DNA from: Sepioteuthis lessoniana
Lineage: Eukaryota > Mollusca > Cephalopoda > Myopsida > Loliginidae
Assembly (NCBI GenBank): GCA_963585895.1
Contig: OY757913.1
Coordinates: forward strand, 104,849,517 to 104,913,516
Length of the DNA: 64,000 bases
Direction: 5' to 3'
Each line of letters begins with the position of its first letter. Position 1 is the first letter of the stretch. The position numbers and the translations under genes are program-made. This document shows, in pieces, positions 1 through 10,534 of the stretch. The notes below the pieces were generated by a model. The model was not told where the DNA came from and did not search any database. It saw nothing but the letters and a program-made list of their open reading frames with translations.

Positions 1-119
1 GTTGATGGTGAAGAAAGAAATACAGAAATAACAAAGTTAAACTTTATAAAAGAAAAAAAAAATACAGGGGAAAGAAAAAGGTATTATGCAGAACAGAGAA
101 GAACGAAGACTTCTAAAAA

Positions 120-177
<58 letters not shown>

Positions 178-1640
178 TCTGGGCTTAAATCTTTTTTTAA
201 AGCCTGCTTTCTTTTTGACCAGGCAGGGTCCATCTTAATCGCTGTAACAAGCGCAGTTTAAATGCCTTCCTTTTGTTTTTGTTCAATCATTCACTCCTCC
301 TTTTCTTTAAAAAGCTCTTTTTTTCTGTTTAAAAGAAAATTCTTCTTTGCTTTGTATACGGTTAACAAAGAAAAGTTGGTTCATTTTCAGCGTTAAACAA
401 ATCATAGATTCTTTGTCGTTTATCTTCTTGCTACCTTTATTTTAGGCTGAATTTTGATTTAAAAAAAAAAGTACTTGAATAATAGAGCTATACATGAAAA
501 TTTAGATTTTCCTTTCTTTTTCAAAAAATTACTTCAGTCGGACGAAAAGAAAAACGTTTTAAAAATTATTCCATATTTTGCTTCTGCACCATGTGCTATA
601 CTTGAAATCATCTAACTGCAAGCAATTAATTAATCAATGTTTAATAGAATAATTAGCATAACCAATAATAGAAATCATTAAACAGTTGGATAACAAACTA
701 TAGCTCTGTCTAGTTAAAAAATTTTACTCCCAAATGTTTTGCTTACAAATCATATATATATATATTCTAAAGAAGATTTAGAATTGAATAGCCCACAAGG
801 TTTTATATGCCATAAAACTCAACCAAACTAAATTAAACTCACTATAAAAAAAAGTTTCTCCAAGCACAGGACCCAAAATGTATAAAAGAAAAAATCAAAC
901 TCAATCACTCAAATCCCACGTGACCGCCACTGGTCATAAAAGAAAACCAATGAGATTTTTACTTTCCTAGATTTTGGCTTGGTGGTTATAACTTTTCACT
1001 TTTCACCTATAATCTACACTTTCGCAAAAGTGCGAAATATTAACCTTCTAGAGTGACGAGAGTTTGAAGGTCATTACATTCAATTACAGCGACACTATTC
1101 ATCCAACGATCAGATTTCATGAATATTATTTCGATCGAACCATTTTTGTTTGTCTGTTCTAAGATATATGCATTTATTTTTTTACTTGCTGATTATTAAT
1201 TAGGCCAAGTTACATGAGTTAATTTTCAAGTTTTTCATCGGCGCCCGCCCCACTAGTCTTGCTGAAGTTCTCAATTGTGTTATGTTCCTCAGTTTGTCGG
1301 GCTCACCAATGAGTTGTTGCGAGGAAATCTGAATTTAGCGATTACTTTTTTCTTGATTAGTTGCCCTACCAAAGCGAAAGTGCTCAGCCTAACTTACAAT
1401 TAATCTACAGCTGGGTACCTCATATAATGAGTCGGATAGCAAAATATTATGAATTAATTTGTTTCTCTCTTGGCATTCCATACTTCAGGCAATGGCCAAA
1501 TCTAAGTTATACGAAGTTTTTAGCGACACCTTGGTGTGATATATTGGCTACCAGATCAATTACAGTAAAGTTATGAGTTTAATCCTCATTAAGTGTCTCA
1601 CATTTGAGGCTTTCGGCAAAATTCATACTATACAAGTTTC
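1..1640. other. AT-rich stretch without a recognisable gene
   Basis: No coding signal on either strand. It contains a (TA)n tract at 122-175 and a degenerate copy of the Rep-A 3' module at about 785-835, recognisable by 'atatgccataaaac' followed by AACC-like units. A 7-bp perfect hairpin (TTTCGCA, loop AAAG, TGCGAAA) sits at 1020-1037. Nothing else is recognised. Confidence 0.6.
122..175. repeat. (TA)n microsatellite
   Basis: Uninterrupted alternating T and A for about 54 bases. Confidence 0.95.
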
Positions 1641-1734
1641 CGGCTCCTGGTGTATTACAATGGTTAAAGACGTTGAATAGCACACTCCTATCATTGAGTT
1701 CAATTGTCACCAGTTACTCCAAAGTTCTTGTCTT

Positions 1735-1990
1735 GTGCCAAACTAATTCAAGTGCCAATGGCCCAGAAGAACAGGGTTCAATAACCAGGTCGAGTCATAT
1801 CAAAGACTCAAAAATGGTACTTAATACTTCCTTCCTTAACACTTAGCATAATAAATTACGTATCAAGGGTAAAATAGAGCAATCCAGGTAAATGAATTGC
1901 GCCTTCACCTACACCCCGGTGTTGTAGCTTTTGAAAAAGGAGCCTTTTGAGCGCCCTCGACGTCGGTCGCCAACTTTACTTATTGGTAAA
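1735..1990 (+). repeat. SINE-B copy (tRNA-derived SINE)
   Basis: The box B-like segment 'gggttcaataaccagg' is followed by 'tcgagtcatatcaaagactc' and the SINE-B body (AATCCAGG, CTACACC, AAAAAGGAGCC). It ends 'gtcgccaactttactta', the family 3' end. It aligns with the copies at 5780, 13475 and 16480. The tRNA-like head is diverged. The small ORFs over it are incidental. Confidence 0.75.
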
Positions 1991-2099
1991 ACTGTTATAT
2001 AATAGCTGAGGGATTTCGGTTCATGCCTTTGAGTTTAGTTTGGCTGAGAACCTTTTGGCTCAGTATATGGGTTAGTTGGGTGCAACATTGAGGCAGGTA

Positions 2100-2440
2100 T
2101 TAATGCAGGCGCGCACGGGCGGATGGAGGTGTAACTCAGAGATGTCACAATAGTCCGAGACAAAACGGGTGACGGAGTGCGAGTGACGTCACGCACCGGA
2201 AGCGCGCAGAGTTTTGTGGAGATTTGAAGAAAGAGAGAGTTGAGTACTTGACGCCAAACGAGAAGGATCGACTTTTGGAGCTCGCAGACACGAGGCGAAC
2301 TTGCGCCCTATGGGGGCCGCTCGAGTTGGGGACCAAATGAATAAGACAGCATAGAAGATTGTGTCTCTCCTCCTTACGGCGAAACCTTTAACTCAAAGTT
2401 AATAAAAAGGTTTCGTACCTGAACAAGAAGTCGTTAAGTG
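2100..2440. promoter_or_regulatory. CpG-rich segment with CRE and ETS-like motifs; possible promoter or solo-LTR fossil
   Basis: This is a sharp GC/CpG-rich island in AT-rich surroundings. It carries a perfect CRE palindrome TGACGTCA (2184-2191) and, 3 bases on, an ETS-type ACCGGAAGC (2195-2203). Further on, a 10-bp hairpin stem (2380-2389 with 2406-2415) places an AATAAA signal at the base of its loop. Promoter motifs followed by a polyadenylation hairpin would fit a solo LTR, but no partner LTR or internal part was seen. A host CpG promoter is the alternative. Function is inferred only. Confidence 0.35.
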
Positions 2441-3385
2441 TTTTCGTATTCCGAGATTCCTATGTTCTTTATATATTCTATAGTAATGAACATTATATGT
2501 CCATTTCGCACATGGCCATATTCGTGTATCTACCTATGGTACAAAACTGGAGTTGGAGAGAAGATGGATGTATATTTCCCAAGAGTACGAATTCGATGTC
2601 AACTATAAGTGTCTCAGCAATAATTTCAACATGTCTTCCCCATTCCATAGTGGACACTGAAACCGTTACAACACGAGCGACACCATTCTCCATGGTATAT
2701 CACACGTTATCAAAACGGATAACTTAAGAAAATGAAACAATGTACGAAAAAAACAAAAAAACAGTTTCGGGTAAAAACATTTAAATAAACAGAAATAAAC
2801 ACTTTTTCACACACAAAAATGATACATGTTGAAAATAATATCTCGTATGCATTTGCTCTGAAACTGCGATAGGCAAAGAGCATTTAACAGCTCTGTTGGA
2901 TAGAGCAAGTTTTCAGCAACAAAAGATTGATTTCACTAATCAATCTGTTGAAAGATGGAACAAGCGGCCAACATTCTTCTTGTTTGTGATGTTGTCATTG
3001 TTGAGCGTTAAAAATAGTTGCCCTTAAGTAAATTTAAAGCTTGCGAAATAAGACCTTAATGTTTCTCTGAGGAAATTTCAGTGGGAATGTATGAAAACTT
3101 ATAAAGAAATTGAAGATTTCTCTTTCCCATTCAGAGAAGAATAAGTTTCAATCACCATTTTTTTCTAACATCATCTTTTTTAAAATGTTTTTTACTGAAC
3201 TTTTGCATTTAAAAATCATCAGCATGAATTATCCAGCAAGGGTTTATATGCCGTAAAAACCAATCCCCCAAACATTTAAAACAACTCGTTACAACAAACC
3301 CACTGCTATATTTTCTTTTCTTTTCTTCTACAACTGAGAATATTGTTACTTATGCTTGAGTGCCGATACAGCAAATTATTGAATG
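2440..3385. other. Unassigned stretch
   Basis: Open frames exist on both strands at 2493-2727, but neither matches a family I recognise. A degenerate Rep-A 3' module lies at about 3225-3290 ('atatgccgtaaaaacc'). Otherwise nothing is seen. Confidence 0.4.
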
Positions 3386-3388
3386 AGA

Positions 3389-3722
3389 TCATCATCATCA
3401 TCATCATGTTTTACCGGTAGCATGGATATCCCTGACCCTCTCTCGCCACTTCTCCCTATCGTTCATCGCCTCTGGCAGGTCTTCTGGGCTACATCCCGTA
3501 TCCTCACATAGCTGCTGTATGTATGTTCGAGCTGGTCGTCCTGCTTTTGCTCGGCCATATGCGGGGTCCATAGGAGTACATCACTTATGAGCTCGTCCCT
3601 GTTTCTCCAGCAGTGTCCTGCATGTCGGGTTCGTCTAACTTGGATAGTTTTCGTGATGGGAGCTAGGTGGCCGTATAGTTGGTGTCTTATGGGGTGTTGC
3701 CGCCAGGACTTGTTCAATATTT
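3389..3722 (-). repeat. RTE-type LINE, 3'-terminal fragment
   Basis: On the minus strand this matches the last ~110 codons of the RTE protein encoded at 26960-29989, including a QLYGHLAPITKTIQVRRTR-like stretch and the HAGHCWRNRDEL-like stretch. It ends in an (ATC)n-type tail at 3389-3406. The 5' side is truncated just upstream of 'aatattgaac'. The frame is disrupted, so it is a dead fragment. Confidence 0.85.
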
Positions 3723-3959
3723 GAATGAGATGGTGAAACATAATATAAGCTGGCTAATCCCATATTTTTTTTACCTGGGGTAGAAGTATAAATGACAACA
3801 TTATTAAAACTCTCTAGTAAATGAATACACGAGAAAAAGTTTTGCGTGGAATTCAAAAAGAGAAACCATTTTAAGTAGTAAAAAGAAATAATTAATTTTT
3901 TTTTTAAAGTCAAGGTTCTCTTTTTCCCAGATTGGTTGTCTCTCTAAAGATAAAGACGA

Positions 3960-4035
3960 TGTCAGTTCTTCTATTTACCCATGGCTGGAATAGAACAGAT
4001 TAATTCATGCCTTTGCCACAAGGGAAACGCAAACA
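3960..4035 (-). repeat. SINE-A fragment (weak)
   Basis: 'ttctatttacccatggctgg' and the following 'tgcctttgcc' match the minus strand of the SINE-A body (compare 36010-36060). Short and diverged. Confidence 0.4.
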
Positions 4036-4880
4036 TCTTCATCAGAAAACTGTGTGGTGACAGTATATTTGAAGTGACTAATTAGATAGAAATATCAACT
4101 CACAATATGAAAAGCGCCTATATCATTTCATTTGGCCGATGAAAAATGGAAAATAGAGATATTTTCTTCACCATGACGCCAGCCATCTTTGCAGTTGGAA
4201 AAAAGTGGCTTTTGACGTTTTATACAATTTTTTTTTTACAAGCGCGGTATACAACTTTTATTCAACGCTGTTAAAAATGCATAGAAAATGATCTGACAAC
4301 GTGCAGATGTAGATGTTAAAAATTGCAATATTCAATTGTTTTACAGTCCTTGCAATAGCTCTATAAGTGTTTTTTGTGGGCTTACAGAGGAAGAATTACT
4401 TTTAGAGAATCTGTCTCTTGAAATCTTTTGTTAAAAAGATTATGACAGGAAAATTCTTGCAAGTACGTGAGAGTGGATGTATTGCAAATAATGTGATCCA
4501 AAGGAATGTGTAAAACGAATAAAAGTTGTTATCAATTCGAAATGGACACTGAATAAAGGATAAAAACAAATCGGGGGACAGTAAAGTTAAAGAAATGGGG
4601 AAAAAATGTGCTTGGCCAATGCGATGATTCGAGATTTGAAAAAAAAAAGAGTTAGAAAATAAAAATAAAAACTAAAAGTACGATTTACGAAGAGGGACTT
4701 AACACAAGAAGGAGAAAAATACAAAGGAAAGGAAAATAATTGTTTAGAGAGATATCAGTGGAAGTAAATAAGGATATCAATGCAAATACTGGTTGACCCT
4801 TATGTTTTATCTTCATAGTTACGCCAACAACTTTTTGAAATAGATTTAGACTAGTTAAACTTTATTACTTATTTCTGTCA
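4035..4880. other. AT-rich stretch, nothing recognised
   Basis: No ORF of note, no repeat family match and no RNA gene seen on either strand. Confidence 0.5.
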
Positions 4881-4884
4881 CATA

Positions 4885-5295
4885 GTAGCCCAGTCGGCTG
4901 GGGCTGCAGAATACACTGATGGCATATCTACAGAGTGGAAAGATTCCTCCCACGAGTGTCCTTGATATGACACAAAATAATCTGATGGTGAGGCTCCAGT
5001 AATGCTGGAGGTTTCGGGAATGCGAAGTACCCTTTTATTGAATTCGCTCCGAGGTCAACTCTGTCTTGGAATGGTAGCACCTGATAGGATCCTATCTATG
5101 TGTCAAATAGAAGTAAACTGTTTACTTATGCTAAACTGAATTGTTAGAAATAAAACTGTTTTTTACATTTAAACTGTGTACTTATGTTAAACTGAGATTT
5201 TTGAAAGAGAACTGTTTATATGTATGAAAATGGATTTGGCATTGAATAACCTACAATGGTTGATATGCCGTAAACCCAACTAAACCAAATCATAT
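4885..5295 (+). repeat. Rep-A copy
   Basis: It begins with the family palindrome 'cccagtcggctggggctg' followed by 'cagaatacactgatgg'. It continues with the 'ctccagtaatgctggag' palindrome, 'gtagcacctgatagg', the AAACTG..ACTTATG..TAAACTGAA subrepeats and the 3' module ending 'gttgatatgccgtaaaccc'. All parts are in the same order as at 9638-10205. Confidence 0.85.
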
Positions 5296-5325
5296 ATATT
5301 TAATGAATATGTATAAAGAGGGTAA

Positions 5326-5733
5326 AACTGAATATCTTGAAATAGAAATGTTTCAGTCAATTAAACTGTACTCACATTTAAATTGCGTACTTATGCGAAA
5401 CTGAATTGTTTGAAATAGAAATATTTTCATTAAAAATGGATTTGGCGTTAAAATAGCCGACAATGGTTGATACGCCATAAAATCAAACCAAACCAAATCT
5501 CTCACAGAGTAAATTAGTGAGGTCTCTTGTTGACATGCAGTCTATGTCCAGATTTACAAAATTAGTTGACTTAATTCAGTGAACTGCCACGACGATGTCA
5601 AGATAACACACGGTTCGGTTTGCTAAAATGAATATCTTGAAATGGAAATGTTTCAGTCAATTAAACTGTACTCACATTTAAATTGCGTACTTATGCGAAA
5701 CTGAATTGTTTGAAATAGAAATATTTTCATGAA
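5326..5733 (+). repeat. Rep-A body with ~105-bp direct repeat
   Basis: A segment of about 105 bases (5326-5430) recurs at 5629-5733 with about one mismatch. Both consist of Rep-A subrepeats (AATATCTTGAAAT..., ATTAAACTGTACTCAC..., CTGAATTGTTTGAAATAG). A Rep-A 3' module ('tggttgatacgccataaaat') lies between them at about 5440-5500. Confidence 0.8.
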
Positions 5734-5777
5734 AAATTGTTTCGAGTAATTATTTTCATGAAATAATAGTCTATAGG

Positions 5778-6010
5778 TCGAGACCGGTGTTCAGTCCCAA
5801 GTCGAGTCATACCAAAGACTTAAAAATGGTACCTGATGCCACCTTGCTTAACACTCTACATTATAAGGTAAAGATCAAGAGTAAATTGAGCAATCCAGGG
5901 AAAAGAGGAGTGCCCTACCCTACACCGAGGTGTAGCAGCCAATTAAAAGTGATCGTTCTGGTTGCCTTTGCCCATAGTCGCCAAATTTCCTCTTTTACTT
6001 ATTCATACAC
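5778..6010 (+). repeat. SINE-B copy
   Basis: It starts within the box B-like 'ggtgttcagtcccaag', then has 'tcgagtcataccaaagac', the AATCCAGG body and 'ctacaccgaggtgtagcagc'. It ends near 'gtcgccaaatttcc...ttactta'. The 5' head is incomplete. Confidence 0.8.
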
Positions 6011-6194
6011 AATTGTATGTCCGCAAGTATTGCGATGTATAACAAAAGATTGTTATCAAACCCTCTTGACAGCAGAGAATTCGTTGACTCTCTCACGCCA
6101 ATTGTGTTTATCATCCATTACTCTTTGCAGGTCCTCTAAACAGCATACAGTGCCCGTACCAATTTGATGCATGTAAGTCATTGCTGGCTGACCT

Positions 6195-6590
6195 AAACTA
6201 GTGCGTTCATTCGTAGGAGCCCATGAGAGAAGATCACTTTTAAATTCTTCCTTACTTCCTCGCTATTACATAGCATGCCTCGTTCATCTTACTCGAAAAG
6301 TTTGTGAGATGAGTGGTCAGTGATCGTACAACAGTTGTTTTGTGGAATGCATCTTCCAGGATTTGTTCAAAATAGAAGGCAACACCCTTTTGCTTATTCT
6401 CCACGCTTTTAGCTTAAGTCCATGTGGTGCATCCATGCAGAAGTACTGTTATAACATCAGCTGAGAAGAAATTCCGTTATGTTTTGTTAAAGCAATCTAA
6501 ATTCCATAAAACCAACAACCTGTCAACCGTAGTCCATGCCTTCACAGCGCAAATGTTGACATCGCTTTCTGTAGATGAGAGTCCAGTCTG
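6195..6590 (-). repeat. Old RTE-type LINE fragment
   Basis: The minus strand shows degraded matches to the RTE C-terminal region. Recognisable motifs are 'ttccaggatttgttcaaaat' (complement of the NKSWRQ codons), 'catgtggtgcatccatgcag' (complement of the GCTTWT codons) and 'gtccatgccttc' (complement of KAWTA). Many indels make it non-coding. Confidence 0.65.
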
Positions 6591-6830
6591 TTGAATACAC
6601 CGGCTACATCTCTGCAGACCGGGTAACCTATAACTACCAGCACCATCTAATGTCCCAGGTATGGTATTAAACAATTTAATCGTTAGGCTCAGGTAATGCT
6701 GAGGTTTGAGGAATGTGAACAAACCCTTCATTGTCATCGCACTCACGTCAACTCTGTCCCGGAGTGGTAGCACTACAAAGAGTTTTGTCTATGAGTCAAA
6801 TGACATTTAAACTGATTACAAATAACTAAT
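6590..6830 (+). repeat. Rep-A 5' fragment
   Basis: 'gaatacaccggctacatctc' opens the fragment. It continues with 'aggctcaggtaatgctgagg', 'cattgtcatcgcactcacgt' and 'ccggagtggtagcac', all in Rep-A order. It lacks the leading palindrome. Confidence 0.7.
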
Positions 6831-6910
6831 GTTATACTGAATTGTTATAACTAGAACCGTTTGACCATTTAACGGTGAGTAAAAGAATGACTGATAGTAA
6901 ATTGAGTTAC

Positions 6911-7167
6911 CATGACCAGAGAATTAGGCAAACACTTACGCACGACATACAGAAACCATGGACAGTTGTTTCGACCTTATTAGGTCTCATCAGCAGTGCA
7001 TACCTTGATATACCCCACTGGAGATTGAACCTGCAACCACGAAAAAGAGCCAAAACTCTATTGCTGAGCCACCGGTTTACACAGCTGATGAGACCTATTA
7101 ATGTTGAAACAGCTGTCCAGCGGTTCTGTTGGTCACGTGCAAGTGTTTGTCGGATTTTCTGGTCATG
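6911..7167 (-). mobile_element. Foldback element with tRNA-like loop
   Basis: Two 84-base arms (6911-6994 and 7084-7167) are inverted complements at about 80% identity. The arms start 'catgaccaga' and end 'taggtctcatcagc' on the inner side. On the minus strand the ~90-base loop reads as a tRNA-like Pol III head: box A-like TGGCTCAGCAATAGAG and box B-like GGTTCAATCTCC, correctly spaced. Both strands are open over the arms, but the ORFs only reflect the inverted repeat. Confidence 0.75.
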
Positions 7168-7363
7168 ATAGTACAATTTACAATATAATTTCTCTACTTA
7201 AAACAGAAAATGTACAAATGATTGATGTTTAATTGAATCGTTTGTGATATATTGCAATACTTGGAACTATTTAACTTACTTGACTTATGTTTACAAATCA
7301 TGTATATCAAATATGTATGGATTAATCGGATTTAACATCAAATAACACAGAATGATGGAAACT

Positions 7364-8276
7364 CAGGGTGAAACGATAAAAATTGTCGTCCTAAAAAAAC
7401 AACACTACAGCTTTATTTTAAAACTTTTATTAAAAAAAATCAATTCAGGTAACTTGATTATGTAGTAGAGCTGACATCAATTCAATGTAGCCGCCTTCAG
7501 CCTCAATCACCGCCTCGATACGGACCCGGAACTGGGAGCATGCTTTTTTCCACAAGCGCTGGGGGAGCTCAGCGAATACTCGGTGGTTGGCGGCGATCAG
7601 GCTGGCTTTGGTGTTGTGGGAGGTCATGTTGGTGATGTTCTCGACATATGACCAAACGACGTAGTGCAGCGGGTTCAGGTCGGGGGAGGAGGGGGGCCAG
7701 TGAGAGAAGGGTACGAAGTCGTAGCACACCTTCTGAAGCCAAGCCTTGGTATCTTTGGAATTGTGGGTCGGCGCCGAGTCCTGCTCCCACACCCAGGGTC
7801 TGCCACCGACCACCTGATTAAACCAGGGGATCACCACACTCTTCAGTACATCCAAGTACACTTTGGTGTTGACTTTCAAGCTGACTTCGAAGAGTTGAGG
7901 TGGCAATATGTGAACCTCACTTGAAACCACACCAAAGACCATAACCGTAGCCGGAAACTTTGTTTTAATCATCCTGGGCACGTCCCTGTTATTCGTGCCA
8001 ATCCAGGATTTGCAATTTGAGGGTGCTGGCAATGGCCCTGATGTCATAACTTGGATCGGTAGAGAGCGTGAATTGTACAGCGCCGCATCTCCAATCTCGC
8101 ACGTTGAACATTGTGTCACTTTCAGACATGATAGAAGACTCCTATCTCTCTCTGTATTTGTACACGACTGGCCAACTAGTAGATGGTCTGCAACAAAAAA
8201 AGAAAACCGGTTTTCATGAAACGAAAATGGAATCATGTCGTCTTTTCTAGGGCAAAAATTTTATCGTTCCACCCTG
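7364..8276 (-). mobile_element. Tc1/mariner superfamily element, DD37D-like, ~0.9 kb, internally shortened
   Basis: The terminal inverted repeats read CAGGGTG(G)AACGATAAAA at both ends (7364 and the complement ending at 8276). At 913 bp it is shorter than the ~1.3 kb usual for the superfamily. The enclosed transposase lacks the stretch expected between the N-terminal DNA-binding region and the second catalytic Asp. A second copy is at 42562-43456. Confidence 0.85.
7445..8236 (-). pseudogene. Transposase remnant, DD37D-type Tc1/mariner
   Basis: This is an open frame of 263 codons. From about residue 90 it aligns with the catalytic half of such transposases: KTKFPATVMVFGVVSSE, then VNTKVYLDVLKSVVIPW, WVWEQDSAPTHNSK (second catalytic Asp in EQDSAP) and PPSSPDLNPLHYVVWSYVE. 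The third acidic residue expected after DLNPL is His (LHY). In the related copy at 43150 the same position is Asp (MDN), 37 residues after the second Asp. The first ~80 residues are out of frame with the family: the true N-terminus (starting MSESDTMFN) lies in another frame on the same strand. The first catalytic Asp is absent. The protein is therefore not expected to be active. Confidence 0.8.
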
Positions 8277-8454
8277 TATCGTGAAAACAAACCAAACCAA
8301 ACCAAACTAATTCAGTAGATGACATATCGTCTGCTTCGATTCAGTAGGACTCGAAAAAAAATATCCTGAAGTATGGAAGATAAAAAAAAAATTGGTGACA
8401 TACTTATTCGATTATCCAATGCTTTGAATAACAAAACATAATAGAGAGACCGAA

Positions 8455-8680
8455 AATGGGCTGCTTCATCCCTTTCCACAAGAAAGATGACCTCAGATTC
8501 AGTAAGAACTACTGAGGCATAACTATTACTACGACAGTTGTAAATGGTTATTATGTCTCTCTTCTCAGTCGTATCCGACCTGAAGTTGAAAAGATTCTTT
8601 AGGAAAAAATAAAATGAATTTCGGAGAAATCGACCCGCAAATTAACATATTCTGAATATCCATCAAATCATTTAAGGAGT
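8455..8680 (+). repeat. RTE-type LINE, reverse-transcriptase fragment
   Basis: The plus strand reads KKDDLRFSKNY-GITI... and then LLSRIRPEVEK, aligning with the FPKKGDLGLAKNYRGITLTS...RNRIEPKID region of the intact RTE at 26960-29989. It is a short, diverged internal fragment without a tail. Confidence 0.7.
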
Positions 8681-8844
8681 ACGTGCTATAAACCTTGAGG
8701 TAACACTATTGATTTAAAATTTCTGAGGCATTTAATTTCAATATCAGAGGGAAGAGGGCGCAAATACTTTTCAGCGTATGTTCTCCACGAAAACACATGA
8801 AAAATTGTTCGGTCAATCGAGGTTGGTCGTGATTTCTTCGACAG

Positions 8845-9215
8845 ATTTGTGGATTGGTTCGGTTTTGTTGAGTTTAATGGCACATCAACCATTATAGATT
8901 ATTTAAGGCCAAATCCATTTTAATACACATAAACACTTCTATTTCAGACAATTCAGTTTAGCATGAAAACACTGTTTAGTTCTGTTGGATCCTTAGATAG
9001 GATTCTATCAGGTGCTAGCACTCCAGGCCAGAATGAACCCCGAAGCGATGGTAATAAACAGGTACTCCGCATTCCCCAAAGCTCCAGAATTACTGGAGCT
9101 TTAACAACAGATTTTTTGTGTTATATCCAGGACCCTCGTTGGGGGTCTTACCCCACTGTAAAGAAACAGTCGGTGTATTCTACAGCCCTCAACCGACTGG
9201 GCAAGAGTCGCTGAA
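8845..9215 (-). repeat. Rep-A copy (minus)
   Basis: It starts with the complement of the 3' module ('gttgagtttaatggcacatc...aaggccaaatcc' at 8865-8920). It then passes through 'caggtgctagcactccaggc', 'gctccagaattactggagct' and 'cagtcggtgtattctacagc', and ends 'caaccgactgggca' at about 9208, the inverted 5' palindrome. Confidence 0.85.
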
Positions 9216-9635
9216 GTCTAGCAAGAAAATACAATAGCAGCGTATATGTTTAAGATCTTCCATGTGATACGAACATCAGTAGATATATATAAAATTAAAT
9301 AATTTTGCATAAAAATACAACTAATATGTGCCCAATAATATGGTTTTATCAATTTCAAGCAAATGATTTATTTTAAATACCTAATAATAATAATTCTTTC
9401 AAAGTAAGTATAGTTTCAGATACGTATATATAGTATAAATTATTTACACACACTTACATGTTTCCATGTATTCTTACCTCGTACAAATAATTCCCGTACA
9501 ATTGTATAATTTCAAGTATTCTTATATAATGTTAATGTTATATATCTTCATATAATTATTTATTTTTGATAATAGTCATTTATTTGCACATAGTTATATG
9601 TCTTCAAGTAAATACTAATAATCCTTAATAAGCAA
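9215..9635. other. AT-rich stretch, nothing recognised
   Basis: No ORF, no family match; short AT-rich motifs only. Confidence 0.5.
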
Positions 9636-9637
9636 TG

Positions 9638-10205
9638 TTGCCCAGTCGGCTGGGGCTGTAGAATACACCGACTGCTTCTCTACAGAGAGGTCAGACGCCC
9701 CCCCCCCAACGTGTGTCCTGCTTATGACACTAAACAATCTGATGGTGAGGTTCCAGCAATGTTGGAGCTTTGGGGAATGCGGAATACCCCTTCATTGCCA
9801 TCGCTCCCAGGTCTACTCTGGCCCGGAGTGGTAGCACCTGATCGGGCCCTATCTATGGGTTAAATGGAACTAACATCATACTTATACTAATCTGAATTGT
9901 TTGAGTAAACTGAATAGCTTGAAATAGACATGTTTTTGACAATTAAACCGTATTTACATTTAAACTGCGTGCTTATGCTTAACTGAATTATTTGAAATAG
10001 AACTATTTTTCGACATTAAAACTGTATTTACACTTAACTGAATTGTTACATATTACTGCTTGAATAGTTTGAAATGGAAATGTTTTTGACAATTAAACCG
10101 TGTACTTATGCTAAACTGAATTGTTTTAAATAGAACAGATTATTTACATAGAAATGGATTTGGCGTTAAATAACCTAAAGAGGTTGATATGCCATAAAAC
10201 CCAAT
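9638..10205 (+). repeat. Rep-A, complete-looking copy
   Basis: It opens 'gcccagtcggctggggctg' (9640), where CAGTCGG (9643-9649) can pair with CCGACTG (9668-9674) or CCCAG with CTGGG. Then follow the 'ggttccagcaatgttggagc' palindrome, 'ggcccggagtggtagcacct' and at least four imperfect AAACTG/CTTATG/TAAACTGAATTGTTTGAAATAGAA subrepeats. It ends with the 3' module 'ggcgttaaataacc...gttgatatgccataaaaccc' and an AACC-rich tail. Confidence 0.85.
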
Positions 10206-10389
10206 AAACCAACAAACCAACATTAATAAGCAATGATATGGAGGTGTTCCCCCACCGTACTGTGTAAAGTGCTGGATTATGGCTGTGAAGTAAACAAGTT
10301 CAAACTCCACTTGCTCTGTTTTTTTATTAATACCTGAGTTTAAAGGTTTAAACCACACTGTACCCTACCCAACAGCTATGGCTTAAATT

Positions 10390-10465
10390 GTATCAATGCT
10401 GTTTTATGCGAGGAGGGATTTGTCATTTAATCACAATAAAAGTTTGATATGTCGTTAAAAAAATG
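10390..10465 (+). repeat. Degenerate Rep-A 3' module
   Basis: 'gggatttgtcatttaatcac...agtttgatatgtcgtta' is a decayed isolated copy of the 3' module. Confidence 0.45.
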
Positions 10466-10534
10466 AAAGAAACAATTGTAGCTTCAAATAAATATTCTTT
10501 GTACGTAAAGATTGCTCACAGTTACATGGTATCA

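Noticed and set aside
2493-2727. Overlapping ORFs on both strands, considered as a receptor exon
   Set aside because: I tried Cys-loop receptor and other patterns and found no convincing match in any frame.
5787-6167. 126-codon ORF
   Set aside because: Covers a SINE-B and its flank; no domain and no conservation of frame in other SINE-B copies.
7664-7924. Plus-strand ORFs over the DD37D element
   Set aside because: Antisense shadows of the transposase frame at 7445-8236.
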